DNA from: Antennarius striatus
Lineage: Eukaryota > Chordata > Actinopteri > Lophiiformes > Antennariidae
Length of the DNA stretch: 64,000 nucleotides
Assembly: GCF_040054535.1 (NCBI RefSeq)
Contig: NC_090785.1
Coordinates: 7,375,501 to 7,439,500, forward strand
Direction: 5' to 3'
Shown: piece by piece, positions 1 through 49,500 of the stretch
Layout of the letters: each line of letters opens with the position of its first letter
Position numbering within the stretch: position 1 is the first letter of the stretch
Position numbers and translations under genes: made by a program
The notes under the pieces: model-generated
Told to the model about the DNA's origin: nothing
Seen by the model: the letters and a program-made list of their open reading frames with translations, nothing else
The model's database searches: none

Positions 1-2786
1 GATGAGAGACTGACGGTGAGGAGTGGCTGTATGGTTGGTCTTTCATTTTTATGCACTACAAATTAGAGGGTAGGAATAGTTAAAAATATAAAGAATAAAT
101 TATTGATGAAAACAAATTAACTCATGCATTTGCAGGAAGAGAGATTCTGAGATGAATTAAAGGCACTTAAACTTAAAGCCTTTTGAAAATTCAAGAGATA
201 GTACCTTGGACTCGTTGACATGGACTTGCTTTCCCCTTGATACTTGAGCTGAAACATATGGATGCATTATCCAAAGAGCACAACTATCCCTTTATAGTAT
301 ACTCCTTTCAAGATTAGGCTGATTGCTCCATCCAAACTCAAGACACTGTTCTTACAAGCAAAATAAAATCCCACTCAGCCATTCCAACACCTTTAGTGTG
401 AGAACACCATGTTCCTGTTAAATGGACTGTGTTGGAAAATATTAAAATACCTCCACTTGAGAGCAGAAAAAAAGAGAGGGTAAAAGGACAAGAACAGATG
501 TCATTCCTGTAAAACTGCCATATGAACTCATGATATCAGAAACAATGATTAACCTTTACAATGATAAAAACAATATTTTAGCAAGTATGTTGCAACGATA
601 TTGTAGAAGCCATAAATCATAACTAAAAGTCAATGAGAGGGTGCTGACAGTTTCAGGAGATGGCTGTGATCAGTGGCAGAAGTGAAAACAAAGGTGAAAT
701 TATTTTGAAATTGAAAATGGTTTAATTTTGCATTACTAATCAGTCTGGTGTTGAGAAAGATTAGACCTTGCAATAATAATCAGCATGTTAAAAAAGTGTA
801 GAGGATGATTAAAACTTGGTGATAAGAATTAAAACATTTGAATGTGATAATTAAAGCTTTGCAGTAACTGCTATTTTAAATGTTAGTTTAGTTGAAATGT
901 TATCTTAACAATATTGTGTTTAAGCTTTAACAGTAATTGATTGTGAATGAAGTCATCAAACAAAAGAATTAAGAATTAACAATAATATAAAGATAAATGA
1001 CTTTGATATCCTCAAATGTGCTGAGGGGATCAGGATTTTTGCAGTCCTAATCAGTAAAAAGAAGGTAGTCTCAACTGAACCCAGGTTCCAACAGATGTAC
1101 AGATGACAGAAGAAGTTGAGTTTTCCTGTTGGTGTGACCAGCAAGAAGAACACGTTAGTATTCAAAATAACTTCTGGTTCCAGCAGATGTACGGGAACTA
1201 AAAGAGGAAGTCACCTCTGAAGTCATGACATCAAGTAAACTGGGACTAACAACCACCCATAAGGAGGTGATTTTAGCCAGGCAGTAACGGCAGTATGAAA
1301 TAGGAAGCAACGGGGAAAAGAGGTGTCAGTTTCATTGAAGATTGTCGAGGGAGATAAACTCTGCTTCGAGTGATCACTTTGCACAGTTTTATTTTCTAAT
1401 AGAAAGTTTTGAATTAGATATAGGTGAGGCTCACAGATCCAACAGCAAAAGTTTATTCTATAAAATAAAACTTTGCAAGATGTCAAGCTCACCTCTGCAA
1501 GAAGCAATGTTAGGAATTTGAATTGATCTCTCAAATACTCTACAAATGTCATGAACTACAAGGTACAGCTATTGGTTTTTCTATTGAATATTGATGAGTT
1601 TGTATTATAAGCTGTTATGCCTGCCCTTGCCAAATGATTATTTAATTTTTTTTGCTTTGATGATTAAACATCATAAAATGAAGTGAGATGTTGGATTCCT
1701 GTTGCTGAATTTTTCCAATCTTCACGTTTTAAAGCTGAAGGTCATCAGAATTTCTCTGCAGTCACTGTTGGCTAGTTTGGAGTTTTTACATTTAATTCTG
1801 TCACATAAAACATTTGGTGCTTCTTAAATTTTGGATGATTATTTTTAAATTTTGGAAAGCTGACAGATCACAGAAGATTTTTGTTTCTTTTGAATTGTTG
1901 AATTTTAATTAGTTAGCTGAATCCTTGGAATTAGAAACTGCAGTAACGGCCATAAAGTTCTTCAATGTTTTGAAGGAACATTGATTTTTGAAATAGTTCT
2001 TATAGGTTGATCTAACTGATGAAAATAACACATCATTGTAACTACTTTTCAGGTTAGTTTTACTGTATTTTCCTAGCCATCCACCAAGTGCACTTATCAT
2101 AGAGGAGAGCTGCAATTCATGGGTCTGGCTGATATAGTGTGTGATAAAGGGGTTATTTTATTACATGTTAAATAAGAGTATGCAGGATGGACAGTTGGGA
2201 ATGTGCGGCAGTCAGTACCGATCGAGTCTCCGCATCACCAGCTTATAAAGTCCTCTGCTGAGGACCTGGACCCTTAGAGGAGAGCTGGAATGGGTTTCCC
2301 TTGTTTTCATTCACTCAGAAACGGAGGAAAATTCAGGTTTCACTGCGTCATCTCAACAGACCATCGTTCTTGGTATCGTCTTAATGGGGTTTTTTTTATT
2401 TTTATTTCCACTCCATCCTCTCCTTCATCTTTTATTCTCCCTTTCTCCTCTGATGATGATTTGACTCCTTTTTGGATTCAAAACTCAATTTCCAACAGCC
2501 ACTTTGTCACTGCCTCCCTGGAGCTTAAAGGTGTTCCTCCTGCCCCGTGTGGAATTGAGATATTACATGAATGAAAATGAATACAGAACAAACTCTGGGT
2601 TTGATTTGGACACCATTGTTTTCTGTGCTGTGTGTTCTGAGTGAATAAAATCAATGGTTTTGTCTTAAACCTCTGCCTTCCAAGTGAAACATGATAAATA
2701 AATAAATAAACAAATAAACACCATTTCCTGAACAGCTTTCAGTTTTGAAATCTCTGTAAATGTTCGAGTAATCCTGCCATCCAGTA

Positions 2787-2910
<124 letters not shown>

Positions 2911-3400
2911 AGGGTGTCCCCAAAAATTGTATGCACCCTTTAGCGGCTGATAACTAAATTGCTTGTAGGGTTTTTGCAGATTGAATGTATTGAAGTCAAA
3001 GACAGCAGCCAGAATAAACTTCAAAGAAAGGATCTTCATTCTAAAATGCTACTGGAAGAATGAAAATGCAGTTGAACTGCAAAGACAATTTAGGAGGGAG
3101 TAACTTCCTCACAGCAAACCTGCTGCACAGAGTCTCTTTGCTGAAACGTTCCCAGGACTCATTCTCTCCTTTGTGGGGCTTCTCAATGTCCTGGCTTTCC
3201 AGAATGATTCTAGTGGATGTTATGAACATCCTGCATTTGTCTAAATGCATTTTCATACTTCCATACTTTCAGTAGCAATTTAGAATGAATTTACTTCAAA
3301 GTTTAGTCTGGCTGTCACCATTGAATGCATTTAATCTGCAAAAAAACATATAAACAATTTAGTTATCAGCAGCTAAAGGGTGTGCATCCTTTGGGGTTCC
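2911..3400. mobile_element. Tc1/mariner-like non-autonomous element (MITE) with long inverted repeats
   Basis: The left end, from AGGGTGTCCCCAAAAA, and the reverse complement of the right end, from GGAACCCCAAAGGATGC, align over roughly 130-150 bp. Both arms share a terminal block ending CACCCTTTAG(C)xGCTGATAACTAAATTG, a TTTTTGCAGATTxAATGxATT block and a CATTCTAAAxTGCTACT block. The preceding TA and the GGGTGTCCC start are typical of mariner-type termini. The central part (about 3080-3240) has short open frames on both strands that I do not recognise as transposase. The right terminus is mutated. Confidence 0.75.
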
Positions 3401-5573
3401 TTTTATTTATTTATTTTTGCATTTTTCTGTTGGTTGTTTTGGTGACTTGTCAACAGGATTACTCAAACATATAATGCTCATACTTAGGTGAAGTAGAAGT
3501 ACTTTAAAATAACTGAAGTACAATACATGAGTAATGTACTCAGCTATTGTCAAGAACATCTTTTTTCTAATGCGTTGGATGAGATCATATGAAAATTAAA
3601 AATAGTTAACACATCAGTGGCTTATCTCTCTCCTGGCTCATTTTACAGTATATTTTCTGTTTTCATCAGGGTCGTAGTAGTTCATTTTAAATGATCATTA
3701 AAAGAATTCAAATGTGCATAAAATTTTAATGACACACTGTAGCCTATCAATTATCAAGGAGACATCCCTTGCAGTATGTCACCGCTGCTTTTATGTATTT
3801 AATTTTTATTAAACTTTATTTAATCAAGAGGTAACTGTAATTAAATATTCCTTTTACAAAAGGAGGAATAAACAGGTTTGCAGTCATAAAAATAACACGC
3901 TCACTATGAGAACAAATTACTGAAAAGCATACAAGCAGAAACTCTATGAATAAAACCAAAGATGTGACTGCATACAAATCAAAAAGATTTAATCTGAGTG
4001 CCAGAGACCAGCTCTCTGAGAATCGGATCTTTTTGCATTTGATTTCAGGCAGAAGGAGCAACAAATGACCTTTTCCTGAACTTTGGGCTTTAAGAACAAA
4101 AAAAGGGAATAAGGCCTGGGACCAGAGATAATTACTTCCCACGCTGTTTGAAATAAGTTACACGCAGACCAAGAATAGATTCGTAAGATTACAATCGCCG
4201 GTTGTTAAAAATGTAATGTGTTCTTTCACAGGACGATTTCTGCTAAATTTTTCATGCACTGTGTGCTGCAGTAGTAGACGTGTCCTCTGTTCTTTGATTC
4301 AGGAAGTGATAGCCTCCAATCCCCCTGGTGATCAGCATGGTTAGAAAGGCTTTTAGCATCCCTCCTCACCAGCAGATATTCATCTACCAGATGTAGGACC
4401 AAGTTTCTGTTATATGAGTAGTCTAAGTGACATTAAAAAAAGGGACAGGTGTTGCAAATGGTTAAATAGAATAAAAGCCATTTCTGTGTATTCCACCCGT
4501 CCTCTGGCTGCCTTTCTGACACCCTCAGTCAATCTCTTCTCATCCACATTTATTACATTTCAGCGCAATCAGATGCACTGACCTGGCATCTGGCCGCCTT
4601 TCGCAGTCAGAGTCAGCAGAACGCAGGATGTGCCTCTGTCTCCCTCTCTGTGTCACATTTCTCTCTTAATTAAAATGATAAATGATCAATTCCAGTGACA
4701 TCCCTTTGCCGTGTCGGGTTCGGCTCCTCCGACACCATCGAAAATGTATTTTCAAATTTGATTTGCTAATATTTGTCGATTATGGATAATTAGGTAATTT
4801 GTCTTCCTTATAGCAGCCCAAATGATCTGTACAACAAATAGATTGTGAGGCGCCGCTCAGTTGGCAGCACGATCATGGCACGTTGACAATGCTGTCTATT
4901 CGTCCCAACCAATTTTAACCCAGGTTCCTGATTACATTGTTTGCTGGCGAAGGAGCAGGAAAGTGTTCTGAGAAATGCCTGCCATCCAATACAATACATG
5001 TGACTTTCTCCATTATGCCTCCCTGCGTGTGCAGTTCTTTGAAATGTAAAGGCTCCTCTCATTTTGTCTTCCCCTTGTCTTCATCGCTCCGTCACCGTGG
5101 GTGGATTTACCCCCATTGTTTGATGACATGTATCAAACATCCAACTGACAGCGATTCATCTGCCAAACCCGTGAATTTAAAGTAAACCAGGACTGACACC
5201 AAATCCTCTTTTGTGGGAAACATAACTTAAATGAAAAGCTTTTACCAACCTAATTTTGTCAATGCGGCCTTCGCAATTATTAACACAAGAGGCTTTTCAG
5301 TTCTGTCATTTAATTTCCTCCTCCTTCAGGCTCTTTCCACATTGTCAACTACTGTCCTCACTTCAACAAAATATATTTTGTCGGTGTCTACAGTTCGTTT
5401 ATTACCTGCTGCTCTTTAAAGGCTTTCAAAGTCCTTCAAGAGGGCCAGATGAGGAAAAAGACATGATTTACATTCCACAGGGCACGTGGTTTATGCGCAT
5501 GAATTTCTATTTGTGGGATTTGTGGTGGAGAAGAAGAATGTGATTCCCCTTGACTTTACTTGTATGTCCTCAG

Positions 5574-31928
<26,355 letters not shown>

Positions 31929-33404
31929 ACCCTGAGTGGGCCTGGAGGAGCAGAGTGAAAGCCTGAACGGATGCCTGATGGAAGAGAGGAGAGCTCCAGG
32001 CATCCGGGGTCAAACCACAATACAACGGGCCATGTGGCCGCTGCAGCAGCTGTGGCATCCAGAGCTAAGTGGAACTGCACTAAAAGCCTTTTTTTTTCAA
32101 CTGCTAAAGGCTCAGGCTGGTGTCCATTTGGCCAGGGTGTGCTTAAGCGATTCAATGGCGCAGCCTGACACCGTTTTAACAAGCCAAAGGAAACTAATAT
32201 TAGCAATGGGTCAGCAACAGACTAAAGTCGGAGGAGAAATCACACTGTGCTTACCAGTATCTGTGTAGTCATTCAAAGGTGTGAAGCTTTATATCAATCC
32301 ACAGCACAAATTGGACCTTCAATGAAAAGAAAGTCAAAAAATGCAAAAATAATATTAAAAAAATAACCCCTTGTTTTATCAGAATGTCTGTATCTCAAGT
32401 GTTAGTGTTTTTCTGAAATGTTTTATCACATTGCTTTTTTATTTTTATTTTTAAGAGATCTAGATCATGCCTGGGCGGACTGCGGTTCATTAGGCTGTGT
32501 GGTGATGATTGTCGGGGAGATGACAGGACCCCCAGTGAGCGTATTTACTTTAAAACAATGACAAATCATCAGTTAAATCCATGATTTATTCAAGACAGCT
32601 TAAGTGCCCACTAGCGCAGCGCCTCTGTTTGCACACACTGTGTCGCGTGTAATCCTCTGATATTGCTCTTCACTCTCTTTGCTCGCTGCTGTATGTGAGG
32701 CCTTTACGCTCACATCGAGCCACTTGTACGCTCAGATATTAATTGGCTTTAACATCTATATTCTGGATCAACAATATGCCCTCCCTTCACTGTGCACAAT
32801 TACATAAATGGCTTCCATTAACAAAGCGGAGATCCAGTTCAGCTCTCAATTTAAGAACATTTGCATTTTGACTGGAATGGAGTTTTGCAGAGGATAAATA
32901 TCAGCTCTGGAAACTTGTAGTCCTGCCTTGTGCATAGAAAGGCAGAAGCCCACTCTCTCTGTCTGTGAGGCCGAATCCACCACAGTGCAGTCCTACCATT
33001 AAAAGTCTCCCTTCTTGATGTTAATTTGGAAACAACTGTAGCAACTACATGGTTCATTTCACTGCATTACTGCATACTTCATTTCTTTTGGAATTGCAAA
33101 AACAAAAACAAAACACAAGTGGTTGAAAAGACTTTGCATTCATTATATCAGGGTCATTATGTCCAAACACAGCACAGTCGAGTAATGCCTTAAACTGTAT
33201 AATATCTGTTTCTTAAGTTTTGCTGTTTGTTTGTTCGTTTTGTTTCACATTCAGGGAAGGAGTTTGTGTCAGGCTTTGGTTCATATGCCTGCCTCCTGCT
33301 GGGAAGGTGTGCAATTAATATGAAGTAACAGGAAAAGTAGAAAAGTACAGATCATAATGTGAGCATCTATTCACTGCTACACAGAACTTTTTATGTGTGA
33401 ACCC

Positions 33405-33410
33405 AATAAA
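33405..33410 (+). terminator. drp2: Candidate drp2 poly(A) signal AATAAA
   Basis: First canonical AATAAA on the plus strand after the drp2 stop codon, implying a 3' UTR of about 1.5 kb. An ATTAAA at 32354 is an alternative. Neither has been confirmed. Confidence 0.3.
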
Positions 33411-35181
33411 CTGGGGATGCTTGAAGGGCCTGAAGCTCTGAGACAAGAGAGGAAAAGTGGGGGGGGGGGAAATAGCTGGAGGGCTGGTGAGAGAGATCCA
33501 CTTTGACCTGCCTGTCCCATCAAAATGTCCTGAAGCAAGACAGGTGATTGCCTGAAACAAGAAATCTGTGGTCATTTTGTTTTCTCAGCAATCACACAGC
33601 CTCTCTCACAGAAAAAACACACAGCTAGGAGTTCAACTTGGTCCTTAAAATAAAGCTCTGACCTCCCTTAGATGAGTCTGAAACCCATGTGCTGCATTTA
33701 TTACGGGCTACACCTCCAGGCACACATTTTTGACACCAATTCTCCTCAAGACTCCCTGCCTGTTGGTTTAGATACTGTTGCTAGGGAATTGTCCCAAAGG
33801 ATACAGTACCGCAAGTTTGCGAGTTGGAAAAGGTGATGCACCATTCATCATACAAAAGCTAATAGCCTTAAGGGAAGCAAGGGAGATGCTCCTCTACTTC
33901 ACTTCCACCTCCACAGAAGCCTGCCAGTTATGTAGCTGCTAAAGATGATCATTATCATTTGTTGGATCTGTCTCCAGCACCAGCATCGCTAAACAATTCA
34001 TTCTGGCAAAGCTCTTACAAGTCAGAACAAAGAGCTGCAGATCAGCTCGTGGGTAACCACCCCACCCCCCCCCCCCTCAAAAACCTCCCCACAAAGCCAT
34101 GGTGAACAATGTTTATTCATAGAGAATTCTTCTTTTTTTTCACTATTATTGGGACTCACGCATTCTCATTACTCATTGATGATCACCCAGCAGCCTTACA
34201 TCTCACGTCTCTATACTTTTCATTGTGGGCACAGAAAAATGGTGCAAGAGTGACAGCGTGTGAGAAGAAAAGAAGAGAAGGCGATTCCCACAAGGCGGCA
34301 TGTCAACATCTGTCTTGTGTATTTTAAGACAATATAGAGGAGGCCAGGTGAAATAAACGCACCAGGTAGTTAAATGGTAGCTGTTTACTTTACACAGAGT
34401 CCCTCCTGCTGCTGCTCTTTGACTCCAGCATCTAAATTTACTTTGATGGACATCCGACTTGCAGGACAGTCATAAAGCACCTGGACTTTCTTTACATTAT
34501 GGTCTCCTGGAGGTGTGACATGGGAACAAATTTCGGACTGGTAGTGGCTTTTTTATTCCCCCTGCAAACTAAAATATACCAGTTGTTGTGTGGCATGTGT
34601 GTAATTGAAGAAAAAGGCTTTCCCCAGAGGCAAAAGTACCCACCTACCCTATGCTGCTATCGCTCTCCAGACGTCTGTCACTGCATGTAGCCAGCCAGCT
34701 CGCTAATGGCTCTATTCATTACTCTCCTGCCTTCACGTCAGAACCCTCCATGTTTGGCATCACGCATCACAACCTTGTAATAAGAACACATATAGAACAC
34801 GTATGTGCTTGAGCGTCGTCTCTCACCTGACAGAGCAATGAATCACCTGAGCTCAAAGTATTAAACAACAGATATATACACAACTTACTGGTTAACTAAG
34901 ATTACTTAAAAAAATACAAACACACACACACCATTAATATACCTCATTATTGAGTTCAAATGTTTATTGTTTAATTATGGGTTTTGTGTTACTGTCCAGC
35001 ACTCAAACATTTCTTACTGTCTGTTTTCTGGAGTTTTTAATCTGTGTAAAAAGTTTTCTGAGTTTTCTGAAGAGAGGCTTTTTACTGTAATAACAAGTGG
35101 GTTACTGGCTGCTTTCTACTCTTTGAGAACAGAAATAAAAAAACTTTGTATTTGGGAAACTTCTTGTCTGCATTTGTTCTT

Positions 35182-35195
35182 TGTGTGTGTGTGTG

Positions 35196-35273
<78 letters not shown>
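35182..35273. repeat. Compound (GT)n(CT)n(AT)31 microsatellite
   Basis: Three contiguous dinucleotide tracts: GT 35182-35195, CT 35196-35210 and AT 35211-35273. Confidence 0.97.
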
Positions 35274-35276
<3 letters not shown>

Positions 35277-35876
35277 CATTTAGGAAATGAGACGCTACAT
35301 GTGACATATATTTTGTTTAAAGTAATTATCACTTTCAATTTTTTCCTTGAAAACATGAACCAAAAAATCCCATTTCTGTTACCATTATCAACTAGTGAAA
35401 AAATTGGGCCTAATGTGTAGGATATATGCAGATAAAACAAACAAACTGCAAGGAGAAAAAATGTATATAGCCCAAATCTACATGAAAATAGCTTGGTAAA
35501 AACACACATAGTCATCTTTATACATTTTACAACAATCTAATTACATTTTCATTTGCGTCTACAATAATCACATTTCTACTCGTTTTTGACATTTTTGAAC
35601 AGTCATTTAAAAAGCTATTTAACACCTATCCAATTCCTTTAATTCCAATTCCTTTAATCCAATTCCTCTGTTCCCAAAGCATTCTGGGAATTTCTACCAC
35701 TATCTTTTACCCCTGAGTCCTCATTTGAAACCACTCTGTTTGAATGGCTAGAAAACCGCTACCCCCCCCCCCCCCCCATCCCCTAAAGAAATGGGACACG
35801 CTACTCAACAGAGAGGGCTAAGGCTAAGGGCTGGGGCTAAAGGGGAGAAGTGGGATTAGGCATTAGCCTCCCCAGC

Positions 35877-45205
<9,329 letters not shown>

Positions 45206-45430
45206 TATGTCTCTGCCTTTAGTGGTTTCAGACAGAAGGTACTGTGTTTTAGAGATTTCCTTTTCCTTTCTAGCTCTGTCTTCTTCTGGGTTTCTAATTA
45301 GCCCAGAGGATAGTGTGTTGGCTGGTTTGCTGCTCTCTGACAGATGGCAGGATTAGACAGAGTTGGAGTTGAATACTTTAATCTGCGGAGCTAATCTCTT
45401 TCCCAGCCTTGCGATTGGTGGAGCAATCCT
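45206..45430 (-). promoter_or_regulatory. aipl1-like: Putative aipl1-like promoter with CRX/OTX-type sites
   Basis: Just upstream of the start codon lie GGATTA (45350-45355, i.e. TAATCC on the gene strand), TAATCT (45379-45384 and 45392-45397), TAATTA (45295-45300) and a CCAAT box in gene orientation (45418-45414). CRX binds TAATCC/TAATCT-like sites in photoreceptor promoters. The assignment is by motif only and such words are common. Confidence 0.35.
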
Positions 45431-46558
45431 TGCAAGAAGGGATGTAAGAGGCAGGGATGACCATAAGGGCCCAAGATCATGCAAAGGAGAAAGGTCCAGA
45501 TCACATTTGTTAAGGATATTAAGATCATTCTGGAAAAGAGCAATCTGATGACGTGATGTTGGTCTGTTGACGCAGACGTTGCATTGCTGGATTACTTGAC
45601 GTTATGTATTAGTGTTGAGATGAAATGTCAGCAATTATTTGAACTAGAGCAGCAACAAAAATTTTATTAACATTTAAATTCTAAATTGTTCCGATGAGCA
45701 AATATCACGTAATTCCATCACGACAGGAACTTTCCAAAATTCAATGTAATTTAACATCTATCACCTGTTAAATGCACCAAAAATAATAATTTATGTATTT
45801 TTTAAAATGTTTCTCTTGTCAAAGACCTAATATCAGTTTTGAGGGCTCATCTTGACCTTAAGACAAATGTACACAAAATCAGTCAATCAAATGTGATTTG
45901 AGTTGGGAACTGACAAACACAACATAAAACAGAAATCCGATGAGAGCAGTTTCAGGTCAATACAGAAAGGTTTGGATTTTAAGTCTGTGAAAGCAAAGAA
46001 TAAGGTTGAGAGCTAGGTTGTTCATTTTTTTACTCTTACCCACCTCTTCCTGGTTGGGTTTAATGTAAGTAGTCCTCTGAAGCGCCACATGATTCCATTT
46101 AATGTGGAAATAAGTCTCATTACAGATAGACACTCTAACTTCCATTTCCCTCTTTAACACCTCCAGCCAGAGGAAAAATTTAATGACCATCATCAAAATG
46201 CCCACTTCTGCAAATTTACGGCCACGTGTAATATAATTGAAGGCTTCCATTTCTTTGAGGCTTGTCTGTCAATGAAATTTATTTTTCACACTGATAATGA
46301 AATACAAAGCCTGACCTGCAGCAAAAACTGATGCACATTTAACTTCAAGATGGGAAGCAAACAAACAAATTATTCACATATTTAAACAGCAAGATACTGT
46401 TTTTAAAAAAATTTTATTTTAATAAAGAATCTTAATGCAGTAAAGTATGAAAACGAGAGTCTAAGCGGAATGACACAGCACGTCAGCAAACACATGCAGG
46501 TTCTCCTCTTCTCTCTCTGGTGTGTGGTTCAGGATCACGTGAGGCTGCCCCCTGGTGG
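45431..46558. other. Spacer between taf7 and the aipl1-like gene
   Basis: About 1.1 kb downstream of taf7 and upstream of the aipl1-like promoter. It holds the taf7 3' UTR and poly(A) signal. No exon or mobile element was recognised. Confidence 0.6.
46413..46418 (-). terminator. taf7: Candidate taf7 poly(A) signal AATAAA
   Basis: TTTATT on the plus strand is AATAAA in taf7 orientation, about 140 bp after the stop codon. This implies a compact 3' UTR. Confidence 0.5.
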
Positions 46559-49500
46559 TCACTTCTCTATCAGAGAGTCCAGCTGCTCCTGCAGGGAGAC
46601 CAGCTGTTGGAACAGAGAACAAAGCTTTGATTGATGCCCGACAGCCCCAGGGTGTAATTGCAGGTTAAGTGGATGATGATTAACATGTCTTTTCGCATTA
46701 ACTTTCTGCCTTCATTCGTCAATACAAACAATGACCCAAGACAGAGGGGAGCCTTTTGTCCCTTAGTTGCAAAAGCGGACCTCCACTGGTGGCGATTGAC
46801 AATTAAATTTCTCCTGATTTTAATTAGGTATGAAAATATTGGGTTCCACTAAATGCCATTCACTAACACGGTAGTTAATAGAGCACAAAATAAATTCATG
46901 CAAAGTGATGAAAACTGTCGATAGCTCACAAGAACTGAACAAGTACCATTGCTTTTCACTTACCTGCTCCATCAGCCTCTCCTCTTGTTGAATAATTTCA
47001 TCCAACAAAGCCTGGAAACGGTTCTGTGATAGGAAAAAGAATAAATCAGATTTATCTGAGTCGACAAGCCGAGCCTCATTAAACTGTGATGCTTTAAATG
47101 TGTGTCTGCTTGGGCTGCATGTCCTCTCTGACAGAAAGGCCACTTGGAATGCCAGTCAGAGACAGCTGACCTTTACACGGCGACTGTGATCATAACAACT
47201 GGAGATGGGGCTTTGACCATCCCAAAACACTGCGCGATGAGAGCGCTACGTAAATGGCAAAGTAAAGAGGGCCATGTCCGCTCATGTTTCACTCATTTAA
47301 GTCTCTACTAAAGAGTGTCTGGCAGAGCCACAAATTTCCAAGTCAAAGCGATGCTAAAAGGTCTGAACGGTGGGAGTATTTCATTCACGATCATCACTGA
47401 CTATAGATATGTTTGAAATGGAAAAATGCAAAGTGACAGTGAAAATTACAGCCCACTGCTAATCTTCAATAGTTGGCTATGAGTGCCGTATTTGACAGAA
47501 GAATTTTCTGTGATGAGATGGATGGGGACGAGCAAATGGATGGTATTTATATTGCGCTCTTTTAGTCAGACCGACCGCTCAAAGCGTGAGTCAGCATTCA
47601 CTCAAACCTCCCCACTTTGTGATGAGTGGATGAACACTTACTCCTCTGATACAGCCATACCAAGTGAGATGAAAGTGAACAGTGAAAGATAATTGGTGTG
47701 ATTAGGTAGAACCAATCTCTTCCATTTGGGCAGTGACGAATTTATGTGGTGTATTTACAGTAACACGTACAGTAAAGGCTACGCTGTCGGTTTGTAAACA
47801 CCAAAGCTGTTTCATGGAAAGGCAGCAGGATAATCCTCAATGTCAGAGTTGAATCTGACCTCTGACAAGAACAAACATCACTCTTGATCTAACGGTACAT
47901 CATCCAGAAACTGATAAGGAAAGTCATGCAAACCGGTGAGTGTGTTGTGTGCGTGTGCGTGTGTGTTTAGAGGCTTACTTTGAGGGCCTGGTTTTCCACT
48001 TTCATGATGAGCTCCTCCTGCTGTTTCTTGCGAGCACGGGTTTCCTGGAGCTTAGCCTTGACGCTGCTGATTTGCACCTGATACTCCATAACTGTGGGCA
48101 TCAACAGGAGGTCGACACGTTACGAGAATCGTAAAACGTTCAAGCTTTACTCGTTTCTTGTGCAGTGAACTGAAGAAGGAAAAATGCAGACGTGATGTGA
48201 CATCAATCGAGAGCAATGCTGTACTTGCAAACCCACGTGGTACAGACTATGGGTTGGAGTTTGCTGAACCACCAGGATTCCTACATTTCAGTTTGACAAA
48301 TTGCAGTTAATGGGAACAACAAATTCATTTAAAAAGGACATGAGCCAGCAGACTGAGGCGCTGAAAGACACAAGTGTCTGGCTCTGCAGAGGGTTCTCAT
48401 TAAAAGCAGCCAAAGTGATAGCACCTCGCAACAACTTGTGCCTCCATCACCATCAACTATCTTTTAGACTAATTGTATTAGCCCCCTGCTCCCCTTAACC
48501 CCCCCCTCCCCTCCCCATTGACTCTCAGTCCCCTGAAACACCATAGCATGACACACACTATTAAGCAGGGAGGAATCCCTGCAGACTCATCCTTTCCAGT
48601 GCTGCCACAAACATGCAGAGTCTGACTCTGACAAAACGCTTTGCTAAAACGTTGCTGACTGACGAAGGTTTATCAGAGTGGACAGACATCTGAGCCAAAT
48701 TCTAACCCACAACACCTGTCAGGCGGGTAAGCGGCGGAGAGCCAAGGGATGCCTTGTGTAGCTGAGGGCACAACATCTATATTTAAGAGGAAGTAGGGGA
48801 ACTCTATTAGGATGTGTGTATGATGCTCGACATCTTCTGGAGAACTCAGTGTGGATTACAGGATCGTACATCTGGCTGGTTTATTTCTGACCTGTGCTTG
48901 GATGATTGTCCAACAGTTTGATTTTTAATCGTGAGCTGTTTCTGGTCTAAAAGCCGTTTTGTAGAATTAGTATTCTAAACTCTCAGCCACGAAAAAAAAA
49001 GTTGGATGAAAATAAATTACCATTCGTACAGGTTTAAATGCAAGCACAGCACTGAAGCCTGAATTATGCTAATTCTGCGGTGAATTAATCCACCTATGTA
49101 TAAAGAAACACACTTTCCTAAATAGCTAAGACTTGCTCAATTTAAGACCAGGTGTATATGAATATGTATCTCTAAAAATCTGGGGGAAATATGTATGTGT
49201 CTGTGTGACTGTTTTTCTTTTAAAAATATTATTAGTATAATATTATCAAATATAGCGTATATATCAAATATTTATATGTCAGCGAGGCTCAAATTGATGA
49301 CTAACTCCTTTCCCCTTCAAAATAATTAATGGTGAAAATGCTACCACAAAATATTCTAAAATAGTTTTTTTAGTCCAAACCCTCATTCAGATTTACTTTA
49401 AAACCAAAAATAAATGTAGAAGAGATAATTATCTTCATTTGTGAGATGGTTAAAACAACCCAAAACTTAATTGTTTTGTTTTACATATCAGGAACATTCA

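Larger units (their letters stand above)
31929..35876. other. Intergenic region and 3' UTRs between drp2 and the aipl1-like gene
   Basis: The two genes converge here (drp2 on plus, aipl1-like on minus). No coding exon is recognised. The plus strand has ATTAAA at 32354 and AATAAA at 33405 as candidate drp2 poly(A) signals. The minus strand has AATAAA at 34967-34962, a possible signal for the aipl1-like gene about 0.9 kb beyond its stop. A compound GT/CT/AT microsatellite (35182-35273) and a 15-base C run near 35763 are the other landmarks. Confidence 0.6.

Noticed and set aside
3041..3275. Overlapping 71-codon frames on both strands inside the MITE, a possible transposase remnant
   Set aside because: Part of the match between the two frames comes from the inverted arms. 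No mariner DNA-binding or DD(E/D) motif is recognisable.
33765..33800. RFX X-box-like word GTTGCTAGGGAA in the drp2-aipl1 spacer
   Set aside because: Only one half matches the palindromic X-box consensus. Too weak to call a regulatory site.
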